DNA of 23,666 bases, taken from contig JAJPYV010000116.1 in NCBI GenBank assembly GCA_021204735.1, positions 1-23,666 of the forward strand, written 5' to 3'. The notes under the pieces were generated by a model that was not told the DNA's origin, did not search any database, and saw only the letters and a list, made by a program, of their open reading frames with translations. The position numbers and the translations under genes are program-made. The DNA comes from Prevotella sp. (GTDB lineage: Bacteria > Bacteroidota > Bacteroidia > Bacteroidales > Bacteroidaceae). Positions 9,690-17,556 of the stretch are shown piece after piece (positions within the stretch are counted from its first letter, which is position 1; each line of letters starts with the position of its first letter).

Positions 9690-9731
9690 CAAATAGATAT
9701 GATTACAATTTAATTCAAAAAAGCAAAATTA
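9690..9731 (-). promoter_or_regulatory. Candidate ruvA promoter elements
   Basis: Bacteroidota primary sigma factor recognises TTTG, 19-21 bases, TAnnTTTG. Candidate one is TAATTTTG at 9724-9731, an exact -7 match but lacking a spaced TTTG. Candidate two is TCTATTTG at 9690-9697 with TTTG at 9716-9719, an 18-base spacer and one mismatch. Either leaves a 5' leader of roughly 75-110 bases before the ruvA ATG at 9611. Only the motifs are seen; activity is inferred. Confidence 0.35.
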
Positions 9732-9747
9732 CACTCCCAATAATTTG

Positions 9748-9755
9748 TAACTTTG
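9748..9755 (+). promoter_or_regulatory. Plus-strand -7 box TAACTTTG, no gene downstream
   Basis: The box matches TAnnTTTG exactly and sits in the context TTTGTAACTTTGCA, typical of Bacteroidota promoters. No TTTG is found at the proper upstream distance. It points right, away from ruvA and into the 3' end of lpxH on the opposite strand, where no plus-strand gene is visible. Confidence 0.3.
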
Positions 9756-9912
9756 CACTATTAGAAATACTATTGCAAATAAATTGTGAAAATCCTTCAT
9801 CCTCAGCATTTTCCTTATTATAATCGAAAAAAATCCGTACATCATAGGGTTATGCAGTCAATCACTATCACCTTGTCCGTTGGAATATGTTTACATAGAT
9901 AGGACTTAACTC

Positions 9913-9951
9913 ATGTTTTTCCTGTTTTGTAATGTTATTTCCTGCTTTGTT
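9913..9951. repeat. Two imperfect tandem copies of a 19-20 base unit
   Basis: On the plus strand the units are ATGTTTTTCCTGTTTTGTA (9913-9931) and ATGTTATTTCCTGCTTTGTT (9932-9951). They are adjacent and share the core TTTCCTGnTTTGT. They lie 20 bases past the lpxH stop in that gene's direction. The function is unknown and could be chance slippage. Confidence 0.5.
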
Positions 9952-9970
9952 AGGTAACTATTATTTTACG

Positions 9971-10756
9971 TTACAGTTTACTCTCACCCTCAACGTATTC
10001 CTCAAGGAATAGGTGCTCGCCATCAAAAACAATGTAGGTGAATTGCCATATCCAGTCACCGATAATCATCATGCGGGTCTTGCGTGAAAGCATAATGTCA
10101 AGTTCAATATGACGGTGACCGTAGATGAAATAGTCAATATCGGGGTGATCCTGCATATATTTCTTTGTGTATAAGACCAATGCCTCCTTGTCCTCACCCT
10201 GATAAGGCGGTTCTTTGCCGTCGGCACGTTTCAGACGACTGTGTTTCGCCCATGTCAATCCGAATTGCATTCCCCAACGAGGATGGAGGGCACTGAACAG
10301 TTTCTGACATGTACGGTTATGGAAAATGCTCCGAATAATATTGAATTTCGTGTCACGGTCGCCAAGTCCGTCTCCATGTGCGAGATAGAAAATCTTTCCA
10401 TGCAGGTCAACGGTAGTTGGCTTTGTGTGGACTATCACGCCACACTCCTTTTCGAGGTAGCCATACATCCAAATGTCATGGTTGCCTGTAAAGTAATGAA
10501 CTTCAACCCCCAAGTCGGTCAGTTCAGACAGTTTTCCAAGAAAACGTGTGTATCCCTTAGGAACAACATATTTGTACTCGTACCAAAAGTCGAACATATC
10601 ACCGAGGAGGTAAACTGCCTCAGCCTTGTGCTTTATGTCATCGAGAAACCTAACGAGACGGCGTTCCTGTGTCCTGCCGTGTTCTATGGCAAGAGAGCCG
10701 AGATGGGCGTCAGAAAGGATATATATGTGTTTTTTTATGGGTTCGTCAGTGTACAT
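9971..10756 (-). CDS. lpxH: UDP-2,3-diacylglucosamine diphosphatase, LpxH type
   Basis: LpxH hydrolyses UDP-2,3-diacylglucosamine to lipid X and UMP, the fourth step of lipid A synthesis, at the inner membrane's cytoplasmic face. The 261 residues carry the full calcineurin-type metallophosphoesterase set: SDAHLG (15-20, D16 and H18), GDMFDFW (52-58, D53), GNHD (91-94), HGDG (127-130) and GHRH (213-216). The first three blocks and the two His motifs form the two-metal site. The ATG at 10756 puts the first motif at residue 15, as expected. The stop of the upstream DUF59 gene is 13 bases away, so the two are almost surely co-transcribed. A related phosphoesterase of another specificity cannot be fully excluded, but the motif spacing and the HGDGLGDRD stretch fit LpxH. 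Confidence 0.92.
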   Translation of the reverse strand: MYTDEPIKKHIYILSDAHLGSLAIEHGRTQERRLVRFLDDIKHKAEAVYLLGDMFDFWYEYKYVVPKGYTRFLGKLSELTDLGVEVHYFTGNHDIWMYGYLEKECGVIVHTKPTTVDLHGKIFYLAHGDGLGDRDTKFNIIRSIFHNRTCQKLFSALHPRWGMQFGLTWAKHSRLKRADGKEPPYQGEDKEALVLYTKKYMQDHPDIDYFIYGHRHIELDIMLSRKTRMMIIGDWIWQFTYIVFDGEHLFLEEYVEGESKL

Positions 10757-10769
10757 ATTTTCAATTATC

Positions 10770-11090
10770 TCAAATCATTCCGAGTTCTAATTTTGCTTCT
10801 TCGCTCAGCATGCTCATGTCCCATGCGGGCTCAAACACGAGGTTTACAGTGGTTGATTTCACACCAGTAAGACTGTCCACTTTCTGCCTTACGTCCTCAA
10901 GAATGAAGTCTGCCGCAGGACATGTAGGTGCGGTAAATGTCATATCGATATCAACTGTGGCATCTTCTTTTACGTCGATTTTATAAATCAGTCCAAGGTC
11001 ATATATATTCACGGGTATCTCAGGATCATAGACGGTCTTCAACACATCCACGATGCGCCCCTCAATGCTTGTCTTTTCTTCTTGTGTCAT
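10770..11090 (-). CDS. DUF59/MIP18-family metal-sulfur cluster assembly factor
   Basis: This 106-residue protein is a single DUF59 domain. The signature DPEIPVNIYDLGLIY spans residues 22-36, and the conserved cysteine is C57 in TAPTCPAA (53-60). The C-terminal EPAWDMSMLSEEAKLELG also fits the family. Members such as SufT and eukaryotic MIP18 help mature iron-sulfur proteins; PaaD is a distant pathway-specific relative. No suf genes lie nearby, so I give no symbol. The ATG at 11090 is the only sensible start, since an ATG at 11100 runs into a stop two codons on. A strong promoter match lies just upstream (11115-11145), and lpxH follows 13 bases after the stop. Confidence 0.93.
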   Translation of the reverse strand: MTQEEKTSIEGRIVDVLKTVYDPEIPVNIYDLGLIYKIDVKEDATVDIDMTFTAPTCPAADFILEDVRQKVDSLTGVKSTTVNLVFEPAWDMSMLSEEAKLELGMI

Positions 11091-11114
11091 GTCAAGTCAT
11101 ATAATTATTTATCA

Positions 11115-11145
11115 CAAAAATACTAAAAACCCACATAAGCACAAA
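11115..11145 (-). promoter_or_regulatory. Bacteroidota-type promoter for the DUF59-lpxH unit
   Basis: On the minus strand, TTTG (11142-11145) is followed by a 19-base spacer and TATTTTTG (11115-11122). This matches the TTTG, N19-21, TAnnTTTG consensus of the Bacteroidota primary sigma factor in both boxes and spacing. Transcription would start around 11105-11110, giving a leader of about 15-20 bases before the ATG at 11090. It lies just beyond the ribosomal cluster terminator. Confidence 0.75.
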
Positions 11146-11218
11146 ATTTTTACCTGTTTTTTGCTTTACATTATCCCATATTTGACACTGCATAGAGTCA
11201 AACAATGAGAGCACATAA

Positions 11219-11255
11219 CAAAAAAACGTCTTTACCATTTCGAGCAAAGACGTTT
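11219..11255 (-). terminator. Intrinsic terminator of the ribosomal protein cluster
   Basis: On the minus strand, a perfect 10-bp stem AAACGTCTTT / AAAGACGTTT (11246-11255 and 11224-11233) encloses a 12-base loop. The T-run following the stem makes seven consecutive T residues at 11220-11226. It lies 24 bases past the rplQ stop. The plus strand lacks a matching T-run, so it acts in one direction. Confidence 0.92.
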
Positions 11256-11279
11256 CCCTTATTGTATGATTTAGCTTTT

Positions 11280-11825
11280 TTATTCAGTCTTAGGAGTTTC
11301 CTCAGCCTTTTCAGCTTCTTCTGCAACAGGCTCTGCAACTGCCTCAACAGCCTCTGCCTTCTCTTCCGTTTTCTCTCCTGCCGGAGCCTGTGCCCCTGCA
11401 TTATCAGAAGTCTTACGACGGCTACGACGAGTTTTCTTAGCAGTCTTGGCTGTCTTAGCCATGTTGTCATCATAGTCAACAAGTTCTATGAAGCACATGT
11501 CGGCAGCATCGCCACGACGGAAACCAGTCTTTATAATACGAGTGTAGCCTCCTGGACGATCACCAATCTTAGCGGAAATATTTTGAAACAGTTCTGTTAC
11601 CGCTTCCTTATTCTGAAGATAACTGAATACAACACGTCTTGAATGAGTGGTGTCATCCTTAGAACGTGTAAGCAAAGGCTCTACGTACTTTCTGAGAGCC
11701 TTAGCCTTTGCCACGGTCGTATTAATCCTCTTATGCCTAATCAGCGAGATAGCCATGTTTGCGAGCAAAGCATGTCGGTGAGCAGTGGTACGACCCAGAT
11801 GGTTGAATTTTTTATTGTGTCTCAT
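11280..11825 (-). CDS. rplQ: 50S ribosomal protein L17 (bL17) with C-terminal tail
   Basis: This is the last gene of the cluster. The core of about 118 residues is typical bL17: [20 protein letters not shown] at the start, then SLIRHKRI and [21 protein letters not shown] (90-110). Beyond it a basic patch (about 123-138, rich in Lys and Arg) leads to an Ala/Glu tail (about 150-181). Total length is 181, against about 120-127 in E. coli. Extended bL17 is usual in Bacteroidota, so this is not a fusion artefact. The gene lies 17 bases after rpoA and is followed by a clear terminator. Confidence 0.98.
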   Translation of the reverse strand: MRHNKKFNHLGRTTAHRHALLANMAISLIRHKRINTTVAKAKALRKYVEPLLTRSKDDTTHSRRVVFSYLQNKEAVTELFQNISAKIGDRPGGYTRIIKTGFRRGDAADMCFIELVDYDDNMAKTAKTAKKTRRSRRKTSDNAGAQAPAGEKTEEKAEAVEAVAEPVAEEAEKAEETPKTE

Positions 11826-11842
11826 TTTGTTTTTAATTCTTT

Positions 11843-12835
11843 TTATTCCTTATCCAATTTATATTTAGAAATATCGGTTCCAAACGACAGATTAAGGCTC
11901 TCGAGAAGATCATCAAGCTCAGAAAGCGATTTCTTACCAAAGTTGCGGAACTTCAAGAGGTCAGTCTTGTTATACTGAACCAAGTCACCGAGTGTCTCTA
12001 CATCAGCAGCTTTCAGACAATTGAGGGCACGAACAGAAAGATTCATGTCAATCAGTTTTGTCTTGAGCAACTGGCGCATGTGGAGCACCTCCTCGTCAAA
12101 TTCCTGATTACTGTCAACATCTGTGTTCTCAAGAGTAATCTTCTCGTCAGAGAACAGCATGAAGTGATAAATCAGAATCTTTGCGGCTTCTTTCAGCGCA
12201 TCCTTCGGGTGTATGGAACCATCCGTACTAACTTCAAGTACCAATTTGTCATAGTCTGTCTTCTGCTCGACACGATATGGTTCAACCGTGTACTTTACGT
12301 TTCGGATTGGTGTGTAAATAGAATCGATTGGAATTACGTTGACATCAGTGCAAAATTCACGGTTCTCATCAGCGGGTACATAACCACGACCCTTGTTGAT
12401 AGTAAGATCTATCTGCATTGAAGCCTTTACGTCTAAATGACAAATCACTAAATCAGGATTTAACACTTCAAATCCAGTCAGATACTTACCAATATCACCA
12501 GCTTTGAACTCTGTGGTATTCTCAACAGTGACACTAACTTTCTCGTTCTCGAATTCTTCTACTACTTGCTTGAATCTTACTTGTTTCAAATTCAAGATAA
12601 TGTTGGTGACATCCTCTTTTACGCCAGGTACAGAGGAGAACTCATGCTCAACACCCGAAATACGGATTGTGTTGATAGCATAACCCTCAAGCGATGAAAG
12701 AAGAATGCGTCGCAAGGAGTTACCTATGGTAACACCAAAGCCAGGCTCAAGAGGACGAAATTCGAACTTTCCGAACTTGTCATTCGCCTCCAACATTACT
12801 ACTTTATCAGGTTTTTGAAATGCTAATATCGCCAT
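11843..12835 (-). CDS. rpoA: DNA-directed RNA polymerase subunit alpha
   Basis: Alpha dimerises to nucleate RNA polymerase assembly, and its C-terminal domain contacts promoter DNA and activators. The 330-residue protein has the N-terminal domain (about 1-230; [20 protein letters not shown] with the conserved [11 protein letters not shown]) and the C-terminal helix-hairpin-helix domain (about 250-320; [20 protein letters not shown] and [15 protein letters not shown]). I chose ATG 12835 ([12 protein letters not shown]), the usual Bacteroidota start. The frame extends upstream to 12868, but that would overlap rpsD and add 11 residues unlike the family. It lies between rpsD and rplQ, as in the classic alpha operon. 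Confidence 0.98.
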   Translation of the reverse strand: MAILAFQKPDKVVMLEANDKFGKFEFRPLEPGFGVTIGNSLRRILLSSLEGYAINTIRISGVEHEFSSVPGVKEDVTNIILNLKQVRFKQVVEEFENEKVSVTVENTTEFKAGDIGKYLTGFEVLNPDLVICHLDVKASMQIDLTINKGRGYVPADENREFCTDVNVIPIDSIYTPIRNVKYTVEPYRVEQKTDYDKLVLEVSTDGSIHPKDALKEAAKILIYHFMLFSDEKITLENTDVDSNQEFDEEVLHMRQLLKTKLIDMNLSVRALNCLKAADVETLGDLVQYNKTDLLKFRNFGKKSLSELDDLLESLNLSFGTDISKYKLDKE

Positions 12836-12848
12836 TAATTTAATGATT

Positions 12849-13454
12849 TTATTTAGAGTAAAACTCAACGATTAACTGCTCCTTTATATTCTCAGGGATG
12901 TCGGCACGCTCTGGTTTGTGAAGCAACTTGCCGCTCTTTGTATTCTCGTCCCACTCCAGCCATGGATACTTGCTGTGATTGAATCCTGCGAGAGCCGCCT
13001 CGATAACCTCAAGAGACTTAGCTTTCTCACGCACACCAACAATCTGACCCGGCTTAACGGAATAAGAAGGAATGTTTACTACTGCACCATCAACAACAAT
13101 GTGTTTGTGACTTACCAATTGGCGGGCAGCCGCACGGGTAGGAGCTATTCCAAGACGGAAAACCACATTGTCAAGACGGCTCTCAAGGTTCTGGAGCAAT
13201 ACCTCACCCGTAACGCCATCAGACTTTGCTGCTTTCTCAAACATATTGCGGAACTGACGCTCAAGCACACCGTATGTGTATTTAGCCTTCTGCTTCTCTG
13301 CCAACATGACACCATACTCAGACATTTTTCTGCGACGATTGTTGCCATGCTGTCCAGGAGGGAAGTTTCTCCTGGACAAAACTTTGTCTGCACCGAAGAT
13401 TGGTTCTCCAAAACGGCGCGCAATTTTTGATTTCGGTCCTATATATCTAGCCAT
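12849..13454 (-). CDS. rpsD: 30S ribosomal protein S4 (uS4)
   Basis: S4 is a primary 16S rRNA binder that nucleates 5'-domain assembly. The 201-residue protein starts [18 protein letters not shown] and has the S4 RNA-binding domain at about 92-155 ([32 protein letters not shown]). The N-terminal zinc-binding cysteines of some S4 proteins are absent, so it is the zinc-independent form. In E. coli S4 represses the alpha operon translationally. I see no clear equivalent pseudoknot here. Confidence 0.98.
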   Translation of the reverse strand: MARYIGPKSKIARRFGEPIFGADKVLSRRNFPPGQHGNNRRRKMSEYGVMLAEKQKAKYTYGVLERQFRNMFEKAAKSDGVTGEVLLQNLESRLDNVVFRLGIAPTRAAARQLVSHKHIVVDGAVVNIPSYSVKPGQIVGVREKAKSLEVIEAALAGFNHSKYPWLEWDENTKSGKLLHKPERADIPENIKEQLIVEFYSK

Positions 13455-13484
13455 AATAAAATAAAAATACTTTTTTGTTCTCCA

Positions 13485-13874
13485 CTATACTCTTCTTCTC
13501 TTTGGAGGGCGGCAACCATTGTGTGGCAATGGTGTTACGTCGGTAATCTCTGTTACCTCAATTCCTGCACCATGCACGGCGCGGATAGCCGACTCACGTC
13601 CGTTACCCGGACCCTTCACGTATGCCTTCACCTTGCGTAAACCAAGGTCAAAAGCTACTTTAGCACAATCCTCTGCTGCCATCTGTGCTGCGTAAGGAGT
13701 ATTTTTCTTTGAACCACGGAAACCCATCTTTCCTGCGGAAGACCAAGAAATTACCTGACCCTCGCTATTTGCCAAAGTTACAATGATATTGTTGAATGAG
13801 CTATGAACATGTAGTTGGCCCATAGCGTCAACCTTTACATTTCTTTTCTTAGATGTTGCTGCTTTTTTTGCCAT
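13485..13874 (-). CDS. rpsK: 30S ribosomal protein S11 (uS11)
   Basis: S11 lies on the 30S platform and helps shape the E/P-site mRNA path. The 129 residues include the conserved core ([40 protein letters not shown]) and the family C-terminus [15 protein letters not shown]. The lysine-rich N-terminus [15 protein letters not shown] is ordinary. It sits 10 bases after rpsM and 30 before rpsD. Confidence 0.98.
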   Translation of the reverse strand: MAKKAATSKKRNVKVDAMGQLHVHSSFNNIIVTLANSEGQVISWSSAGKMGFRGSKKNTPYAAQMAAEDCAKVAFDLGLRKVKAYVKGPGNGRESAIRAVHGAGIEVTEITDVTPLPHNGCRPPKRRRV

Positions 13875-13884
13875 AACCTAATTA

Positions 13885-14265
13885 TTATTTAGTAGCCTTT
13901 TTCTTATTAGCAACAGTCTTCTTCCTACCCTTACGTGTACGGGCATTGTTCTTTGTACTTTGACCACGAACAGGAAGACCGTTACGATGACGTATTCCCC
14001 TATAGCAACCAATATCCATCAGTCGCTTGATGTTCATTTGGATCTCTGAACGGAGATCACCTTCCACCTTAAACTCAGCACTGATAATTTCACGGATCTT
14101 GGCTGCCTGGTCGTCTGACCACTCAGAAACTTTCAGGTCACGGTTCACACCTGCCTTATCCAATATCTTTGCTGAACTACTTCGACCTATACCGTAGATA
14201 TAAGTCAATGCGATTTCGCCACGCTTATTCTGGGGCAAATCTACTCCAACAATTCTTATTGCCAT
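13885..14265 (-). CDS. rpsM: 30S ribosomal protein S13 (uS13)
   Basis: S13 lies in the 30S head and contacts the P-site tRNA and the L5 bridge. The 126-residue protein begins [20 protein letters not shown] and has the helix-hairpin-helix region [34 protein letters not shown] leads into a Lys/Arg-rich C-terminal tail that reaches toward the tRNAs. It follows rpmJ after 31 bases. Confidence 0.98.
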   Translation of the reverse strand: MAIRIVGVDLPQNKRGEIALTYIYGIGRSSSAKILDKAGVNRDLKVSEWSDDQAAKIREIISAEFKVEGDLRSEIQMNIKRLMDIGCYRGIRHRNGLPVRGQSTKNNARTRKGRKKTVANKKKATK

Positions 14266-14296
14266 TTTTGAATAACTTGAATTAAAAATTTAATGA

Positions 14297-14413
14297 TTAA
14301 CCCTGACGTAATTTATACTTAGGATTTTTCTTGTTGATAACGAACAAACGACCCTTACGACGGACAATCTTGCAGTCGGGTGTACGTTTCTTTAATGATG
14401 CTCTTGTCTTCAT
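14297..14413 (-). CDS. rpmJ: 50S ribosomal protein L36 (bL36)
   Basis: I found this 38-residue gene by translating the 159-base space between infA and rpsM. It starts [20 protein letters not shown] and ends NPKYKLRQG. It has a single cysteine (C14) instead of the CxxC...C/H zinc site, so it is the zinc-independent form usual in Bacteroidota. Its position between infA and rpsM is the conserved place for rpmJ. Confidence 0.96.
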   Translation of the reverse strand: MKTRASLKKRTPDCKIVRRKGRLFVINKKNPKYKLRQG

Positions 14414-14424
14414 ATATCTTCTTT

Positions 14425-14643
14425 TTATTTGTATCTGAACACTATTCTTCCTTTCGTCAAGTCGTAAGGGCTCATTTCCACCTTTACCTTGTCTCCAGGG
14501 AGAATTTTTATGTAATGCATTCTCATCTTACCGGAAATATGGGCCGTTATCGGACAGCCGTTTTCCAGTTCAACACGGAACATCGCATTTGACAATGCCT
14601 CTACTATTGTCCCGTCCTGTTCAATTGCATCTTGTTTTGCCAT
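14425..14643 (-). CDS. infA: Translation initiation factor IF-1
   Basis: IF-1 binds the 30S A site during initiation with IF-2 and IF-3. The 72 residues form one S1-like OB-fold, with [19 protein letters not shown], the motif [19 protein letters not shown], and the ending [13 protein letters not shown]. The length is exactly that of most IF-1 proteins. Here it directly follows secY after 18 bases, with no methionine aminopeptidase gene in between. Confidence 0.98.
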   Translation of the reverse strand: MAKQDAIEQDGTIVEALSNAMFRVELENGCPITAHISGKMRMHYIKILPGDKVKVEMSPYDLTKGRIVFRYK

Positions 14644-14661
14644 ATTCTAATATGAAGTTCC

Positions 14662-16005
14662 TTAATAAGCTGCTACACCGTTACTTCGCCCACGGATATG
14701 ACCAGAATTGAGCAGACCATCGTAATGACGCATCATAAGGTGGCTCTCTATCTGTTGCAGAGTATCGATAACAACACCCACAAGGATGAGCAATGAAGTA
14801 CCACCAAAGAATTGCGAGAATGCATCCTGTACATTAAGCAGACCAGCAAGAGCAGGCATGATAGCGATGAACGCAATGAAAAGCGAACCTGGCAGTGTGA
14901 TACGTGACATCACCGTATCAATATATTCGGCTGTCGGCTTTCCTGGCTTAATGCCTGGTATGAAACCGTTGTTGCGTTTCATGTCTTCTGCCATTTGCGT
15001 AGGATTCAAGGTTATTGCAGTATAGAAATACGTGAAAGCAATAATCAATATTGCAAATATCACATTATACAATAAACTCTTGTGATTTAACAACGCACGG
15101 ATTACGTATCCACTCTGGTCAGTAGAATACTGAACGATAGCCAATGGGATGAACATCAATGCCTGAGCAAAGATAATAGGCATTACGTTAGCAGCAAACA
15201 ATTTCAATGGGATGTACTGACGCGCACCACCATACTGCTTGTTTCCCACGAGACGCTTTGCGTACTGAACAGGTATTTTACGTGTACCTTGTACCAAAAG
15301 CAAAGACGCACATACTACGGCATAAAGAATAAGAATCTCAACGATGAACATCACAAGACCACCACCAGAGATTGCCGTGAAGCGTGAACCCACCTCCTGG
15401 ATGAAAGCCTGTGGGAAACGTGCGATGATACCAATCATAATGATCAACGATATACCGTTTCCAATACCTTTATCTGTGATACGCTCACCCAACCAGAGGA
15501 TGAACATACTGCCTGCCGCAAGAATTATTGTTGCGGGCCAGATAAATACAGACCAATCAATACCAGAAGACAATGCTCCGTATGCCTGCATTTTAAGATT
15601 CATCAAATATGATGGTGCCTGGAACACAAGAATACCTACCGTAAGGATACGTGTGTACCAGTTTATCTTCTTACGCCCACTTTCTCCCTCACGCTGCATC
15701 TTCTGAAAATACGGTACAGCGACGGCAAGAAGTTGCATTACAATGGATGCCGATATATAAGGCATTATTCCCAATGCAAAGATTGAGGCATTAGAAAATG
15801 CACCACCGGAGAACATGTCCAACAGTGACATAAGACCACCGCTCGTCTGCGACTGTAAGTCCTGTAGTTTTCCTGGGTCGATACCCGGCAAAACCACGAA
15901 TGAACCGAAACGGTAGATTGCCACGAACATGATGGTGATGAGGATTCGCTGGCGCAAGTCCTCTATCTTCCAACAGTTCTTCAGTGTCTCAATAAACTTT
16001 TTCAT
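14662..16005 (-). CDS. secY: Preprotein translocase subunit SecY
   Basis: SecY is the core of the SecYEG inner-membrane channel that exports or inserts signal-bearing proteins, including the SprA precursor encoded in this window. The 447-residue protein shows about ten hydrophobic segments, from ILITIMFVAIYRFGSF (about 20-35) to LLILVGVVIDTLQQIESHLM near the C-terminus. Conserved features include FALGIMPYISASIVMQLL (TM2), GERITDKGIGNGISLIIM (TM4-5 loop), QGTRKIPVQYAKR before TM7, and the tail GLLNSGHIRGRS. It overlaps nothing: rplO ends 4 bases upstream and infA begins 18 bases downstream. Confidence 0.98.
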   Translation of the reverse strand: MKKFIETLKNCWKIEDLRQRILITIMFVAIYRFGSFVVLPGIDPGKLQDLQSQTSGGLMSLLDMFSGGAFSNASIFALGIMPYISASIVMQLLAVAVPYFQKMQREGESGRKKINWYTRILTVGILVFQAPSYLMNLKMQAYGALSSGIDWSVFIWPATIILAAGSMFILWLGERITDKGIGNGISLIIMIGIIARFPQAFIQEVGSRFTAISGGGLVMFIVEILILYAVVCASLLLVQGTRKIPVQYAKRLVGNKQYGGARQYIPLKLFAANVMPIIFAQALMFIPLAIVQYSTDQSGYVIRALLNHKSLLYNVIFAILIIAFTYFYTAITLNPTQMAEDMKRNNGFIPGIKPGKPTAEYIDTVMSRITLPGSLFIAFIAIMPALAGLLNVQDAFSQFFGGTSLLILVGVVIDTLQQIESHLMMRHYDGLLNSGHIRGRSNGVAAY

Positions 16006-16009
16006 TTAC

Positions 16010-16459
16010 TTAGATTATTGTAGTATTACCTCCAACAGCCTTGATGGCTTCTTCCGCTGTCTTGGAGAAAGCATTTGCCTCTACCTCAAGCTTAGCTTTA
16101 AGTTCACCATTACCCAAGATCTTAACGAGAATCTTCTTTCCCTTTACGATACCTGCGTCTTTCAAATCCTGAATGCCAATCTTCGTCAAATTCTTGTTTT
16201 CTGCAAGATGCTGAAGAGTGGAAATATTAACGGCAAGATACTCTTTGTGATTGATATTCTTGAATCCTGATTTCGGCAATCTTCGCTGCAATGGCATCTG
16301 ACCGCCCTCAAAACCAATCTTCTTTGAATAACCAGAACGTGCCTTAGCTCCCTTGTGACCACGGGTAGACGTACCGCCTAAGCCGGAACCTTGACCACGA
16401 CCTAAACGACGACGCGAATGAGTAGAACCTTTAGCTGGTTTTAAATTATGTAGTTTCAT
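16010..16459 (-). CDS. rplO: 50S ribosomal protein L15 (uL15)
   Basis: L15 is a late-assembling 50S protein with a long N-terminal extension threaded through 23S rRNA. I chose the ATG at 16459 (MKLHNLKPAKGST), which matches the family N-terminus. An in-frame ATG two codons upstream (16465) is possible and would add only Met-Ile. The 149 residues include the glycine-rich GRGQGSGLGGTSTRGHKGAK, then GFEGGQMPLQRRLPKSGF, and the C-terminal domain ending GGNTTII. Confidence 0.97.
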   Translation of the reverse strand: MKLHNLKPAKGSTHSRRRLGRGQGSGLGGTSTRGHKGAKARSGYSKKIGFEGGQMPLQRRLPKSGFKNINHKEYLAVNISTLQHLAENKNLTKIGIQDLKDAGIVKGKKILVKILGNGELKAKLEVEANAFSKTAEEAIKAVGGNTTII

Positions 16460-16484
16460 GATCATTTCTGTTAAATGTGATTTT

Positions 16485-16661
16485 TTATTCTATAACGGTT
16501 ACAAGATGGCGAACCTTCCTTATCATACCACGGATGGATGGGGTATCTTCATGTTCTACAACCTGAGATATCTTACGGAGACCGAGAGAAGCAAGTGTAT
16601 CTTTCTGGTCATGCGGAGCACCAATCTTACTCTTTATCTGCTTGATTTTTATTGTTGCCAT
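16485..16661 (-). CDS. rpmD: 50S ribosomal protein L30 (uL30)
   Basis: I found this 58-residue gene by translating the space between rpsE and rplO. It reads [20 protein letters not shown], then [20 protein letters not shown], and ends VRHLVTVIE before TAA. The IKQIKSKIG start and the LGLRK motif are diagnostic for the bacterial short form of L30. It begins 11 bases after rpsE and ends 25 before the rplO start, its normal place in the spc operon. Confidence 0.96.
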   Translation of the reverse strand: MATIKIKQIKSKIGAPHDQKDTLASLGLRKISQVVEHEDTPSIRGMIRKVRHLVTVIE

Positions 16662-16672
16662 GTTTTTATCTC

Positions 16673-17185
16673 CTATCCTCTAAATACTTTTTCCATACTG
16701 ATACCACGCATCTTAGCGATAGTGTAAGCATCACGCATCTCGCTTAGCGCAAGGATTGTAGCTTTTACCAAATTATGAGGATTTGACGAGCCCTTTGACT
16801 TAGCGAGAACGTCTTTAACACCTGCGCTTTCCAATACGGCACGCATAGCACCACCTGCTACAAGTCCTGTACCAGGAGCTGCTGGCTTGAGGAATACTCG
16901 TGCGCCACCAAAGGCAGCCTCAATATCGTGAGGAACAGTACCCTTAAGTACAGTAACCTTAACGAGATTTTTCTTAGCGGCTTCCACTCCTTTTGAAATG
17001 GCTGCCGTAACCTCACCAGCCTTACCAAGTCCCCAGCCGATAATTCCATTACCGTCACCAACTACAACGATAGCAGCGAATGTAAATGTACGACCTCCCT
17101 TTGTTACCTTAGTAACGCGGTTTATAGCAACCAATCTGTCTTTTAACTCAATGTCACTATTTATCTTAACGTTGTTCATTGCCAT
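16673..17185 (-). CDS. rpsE: 30S ribosomal protein S5 (uS5)
   Basis: S5 lies at the mRNA entry site and affects decoding fidelity. The 170 residues have the double-stranded-RNA-binding-like N-domain ([40 protein letters not shown]) and the C-domain ([38 protein letters not shown]). The ATG at 17185 is used; an ATG two codons in (17179) is a possible alternative. It is 6 bases after rplR. Confidence 0.98.
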   Translation of the reverse strand: MAMNNVKINSDIELKDRLVAINRVTKVTKGGRTFTFAAIVVVGDGNGIIGWGLGKAGEVTAAISKGVEAAKKNLVKVTVLKGTVPHDIEAAFGGARVFLKPAAPGTGLVAGGAMRAVLESAGVKDVLAKSKGSSNPHNLVKATILALSEMRDAYTIAKMRGISMEKVFRG

Positions 17186-17191
17186 AATCTA

Positions 17192-17536
17192 TTAAAAATT
17201 AAGTCCTCCTTTACGAGCCGCATCAGCGAGTTGTTTAACACGTCCATGATAGAGATAACCGTTACGGTCAAAAACAACCTTACTTATACCAGCCTCAACA
17301 GCCTTTTTAGCAATCATCTCGCCCACCTTTGCAGCCTGCTCACATTTAGGCATGGTTTCAAGTCCAAGAGAAGATGCAGATGCCAAGGTAGTACCTGTCA
17401 AGTCGTTTATTATCTGCACATATATCTGCTTATTGCTACGGAACACACTCATACGAGGGCGTTCACTTGTTCCGTTTACGCGCTTACGAATTCTGTATTT
17501 TATCTTAATACGTCTTTCAATTTTCTTTGTTGTCAT
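17192..17536 (-). CDS. rplR: 50S ribosomal protein L18 (uL18)
   Basis: L18 binds 5S rRNA with L5 and L25 in the central protuberance. The 114-residue protein has the basic N-terminus [20 protein letters not shown], the core [20 protein letters not shown], and the ending [20 protein letters not shown] then KGGLNF. Both length and motifs are typical. It lies 20 bases after rplF. Confidence 0.98.
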   Translation of the reverse strand: MTTKKIERRIKIKYRIRKRVNGTSERPRMSVFRSNKQIYVQIINDLTGTTLASASSLGLETMPKCEQAAKVGEMIAKKAVEAGISKVVFDRNGYLYHGRVKQLADAARKGGLNF

Positions 17537-17556
17537 AATCGTAAAATTTTAAAAAA

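Larger units (their letters stand above)
9612..9970. other. 359-base intergenic region between lpxH and ruvA
   Basis: I find no convincing gene here. The region is AT-rich. On the minus strand, ahead of ruvA, there are two -7-like boxes: TAATTTTG (9724-9731) with no clear upstream box, and TCTATTTG (9690-9697, one mismatch) with TTTG 18 bases upstream at 9716-9719. On the plus strand there is TAACTTTG (9748-9755). Near the lpxH end lie two imperfect tandem copies of a 19-20 base unit (9913-9951). No U-tract terminator is visible after lpxH. Confidence 0.7.

Noticed and set aside
9954..9964. An 11-base match (ATAATAGTTAC, minus strand) shared with 8909-8919 (plus strand) near sprA
   Set aside because: It is short and AT-rich, and such a match between two AT-rich gaps is not unlikely by chance.
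10241..10870. 209-codon plus-strand frame opposite lpxH and the DUF59 gene
   Set aside because: It spans two firmly identified minus-strand genes, its translation resembles no family I know, and it has no supporting start signal. It is an antisense shadow.
12836..12868. Longer rpoA start adding 11 residues
   Set aside because: It would overlap the end of rpsD, and the added residues are not found at the N-terminus of Bacteroidota RpoA, which begins [12 protein letters not shown].
12918..13430. 170-codon plus-strand frame opposite rpsD
   Set aside because: rpsD is unmistakable on the other strand; the antisense translation has no family resemblance.
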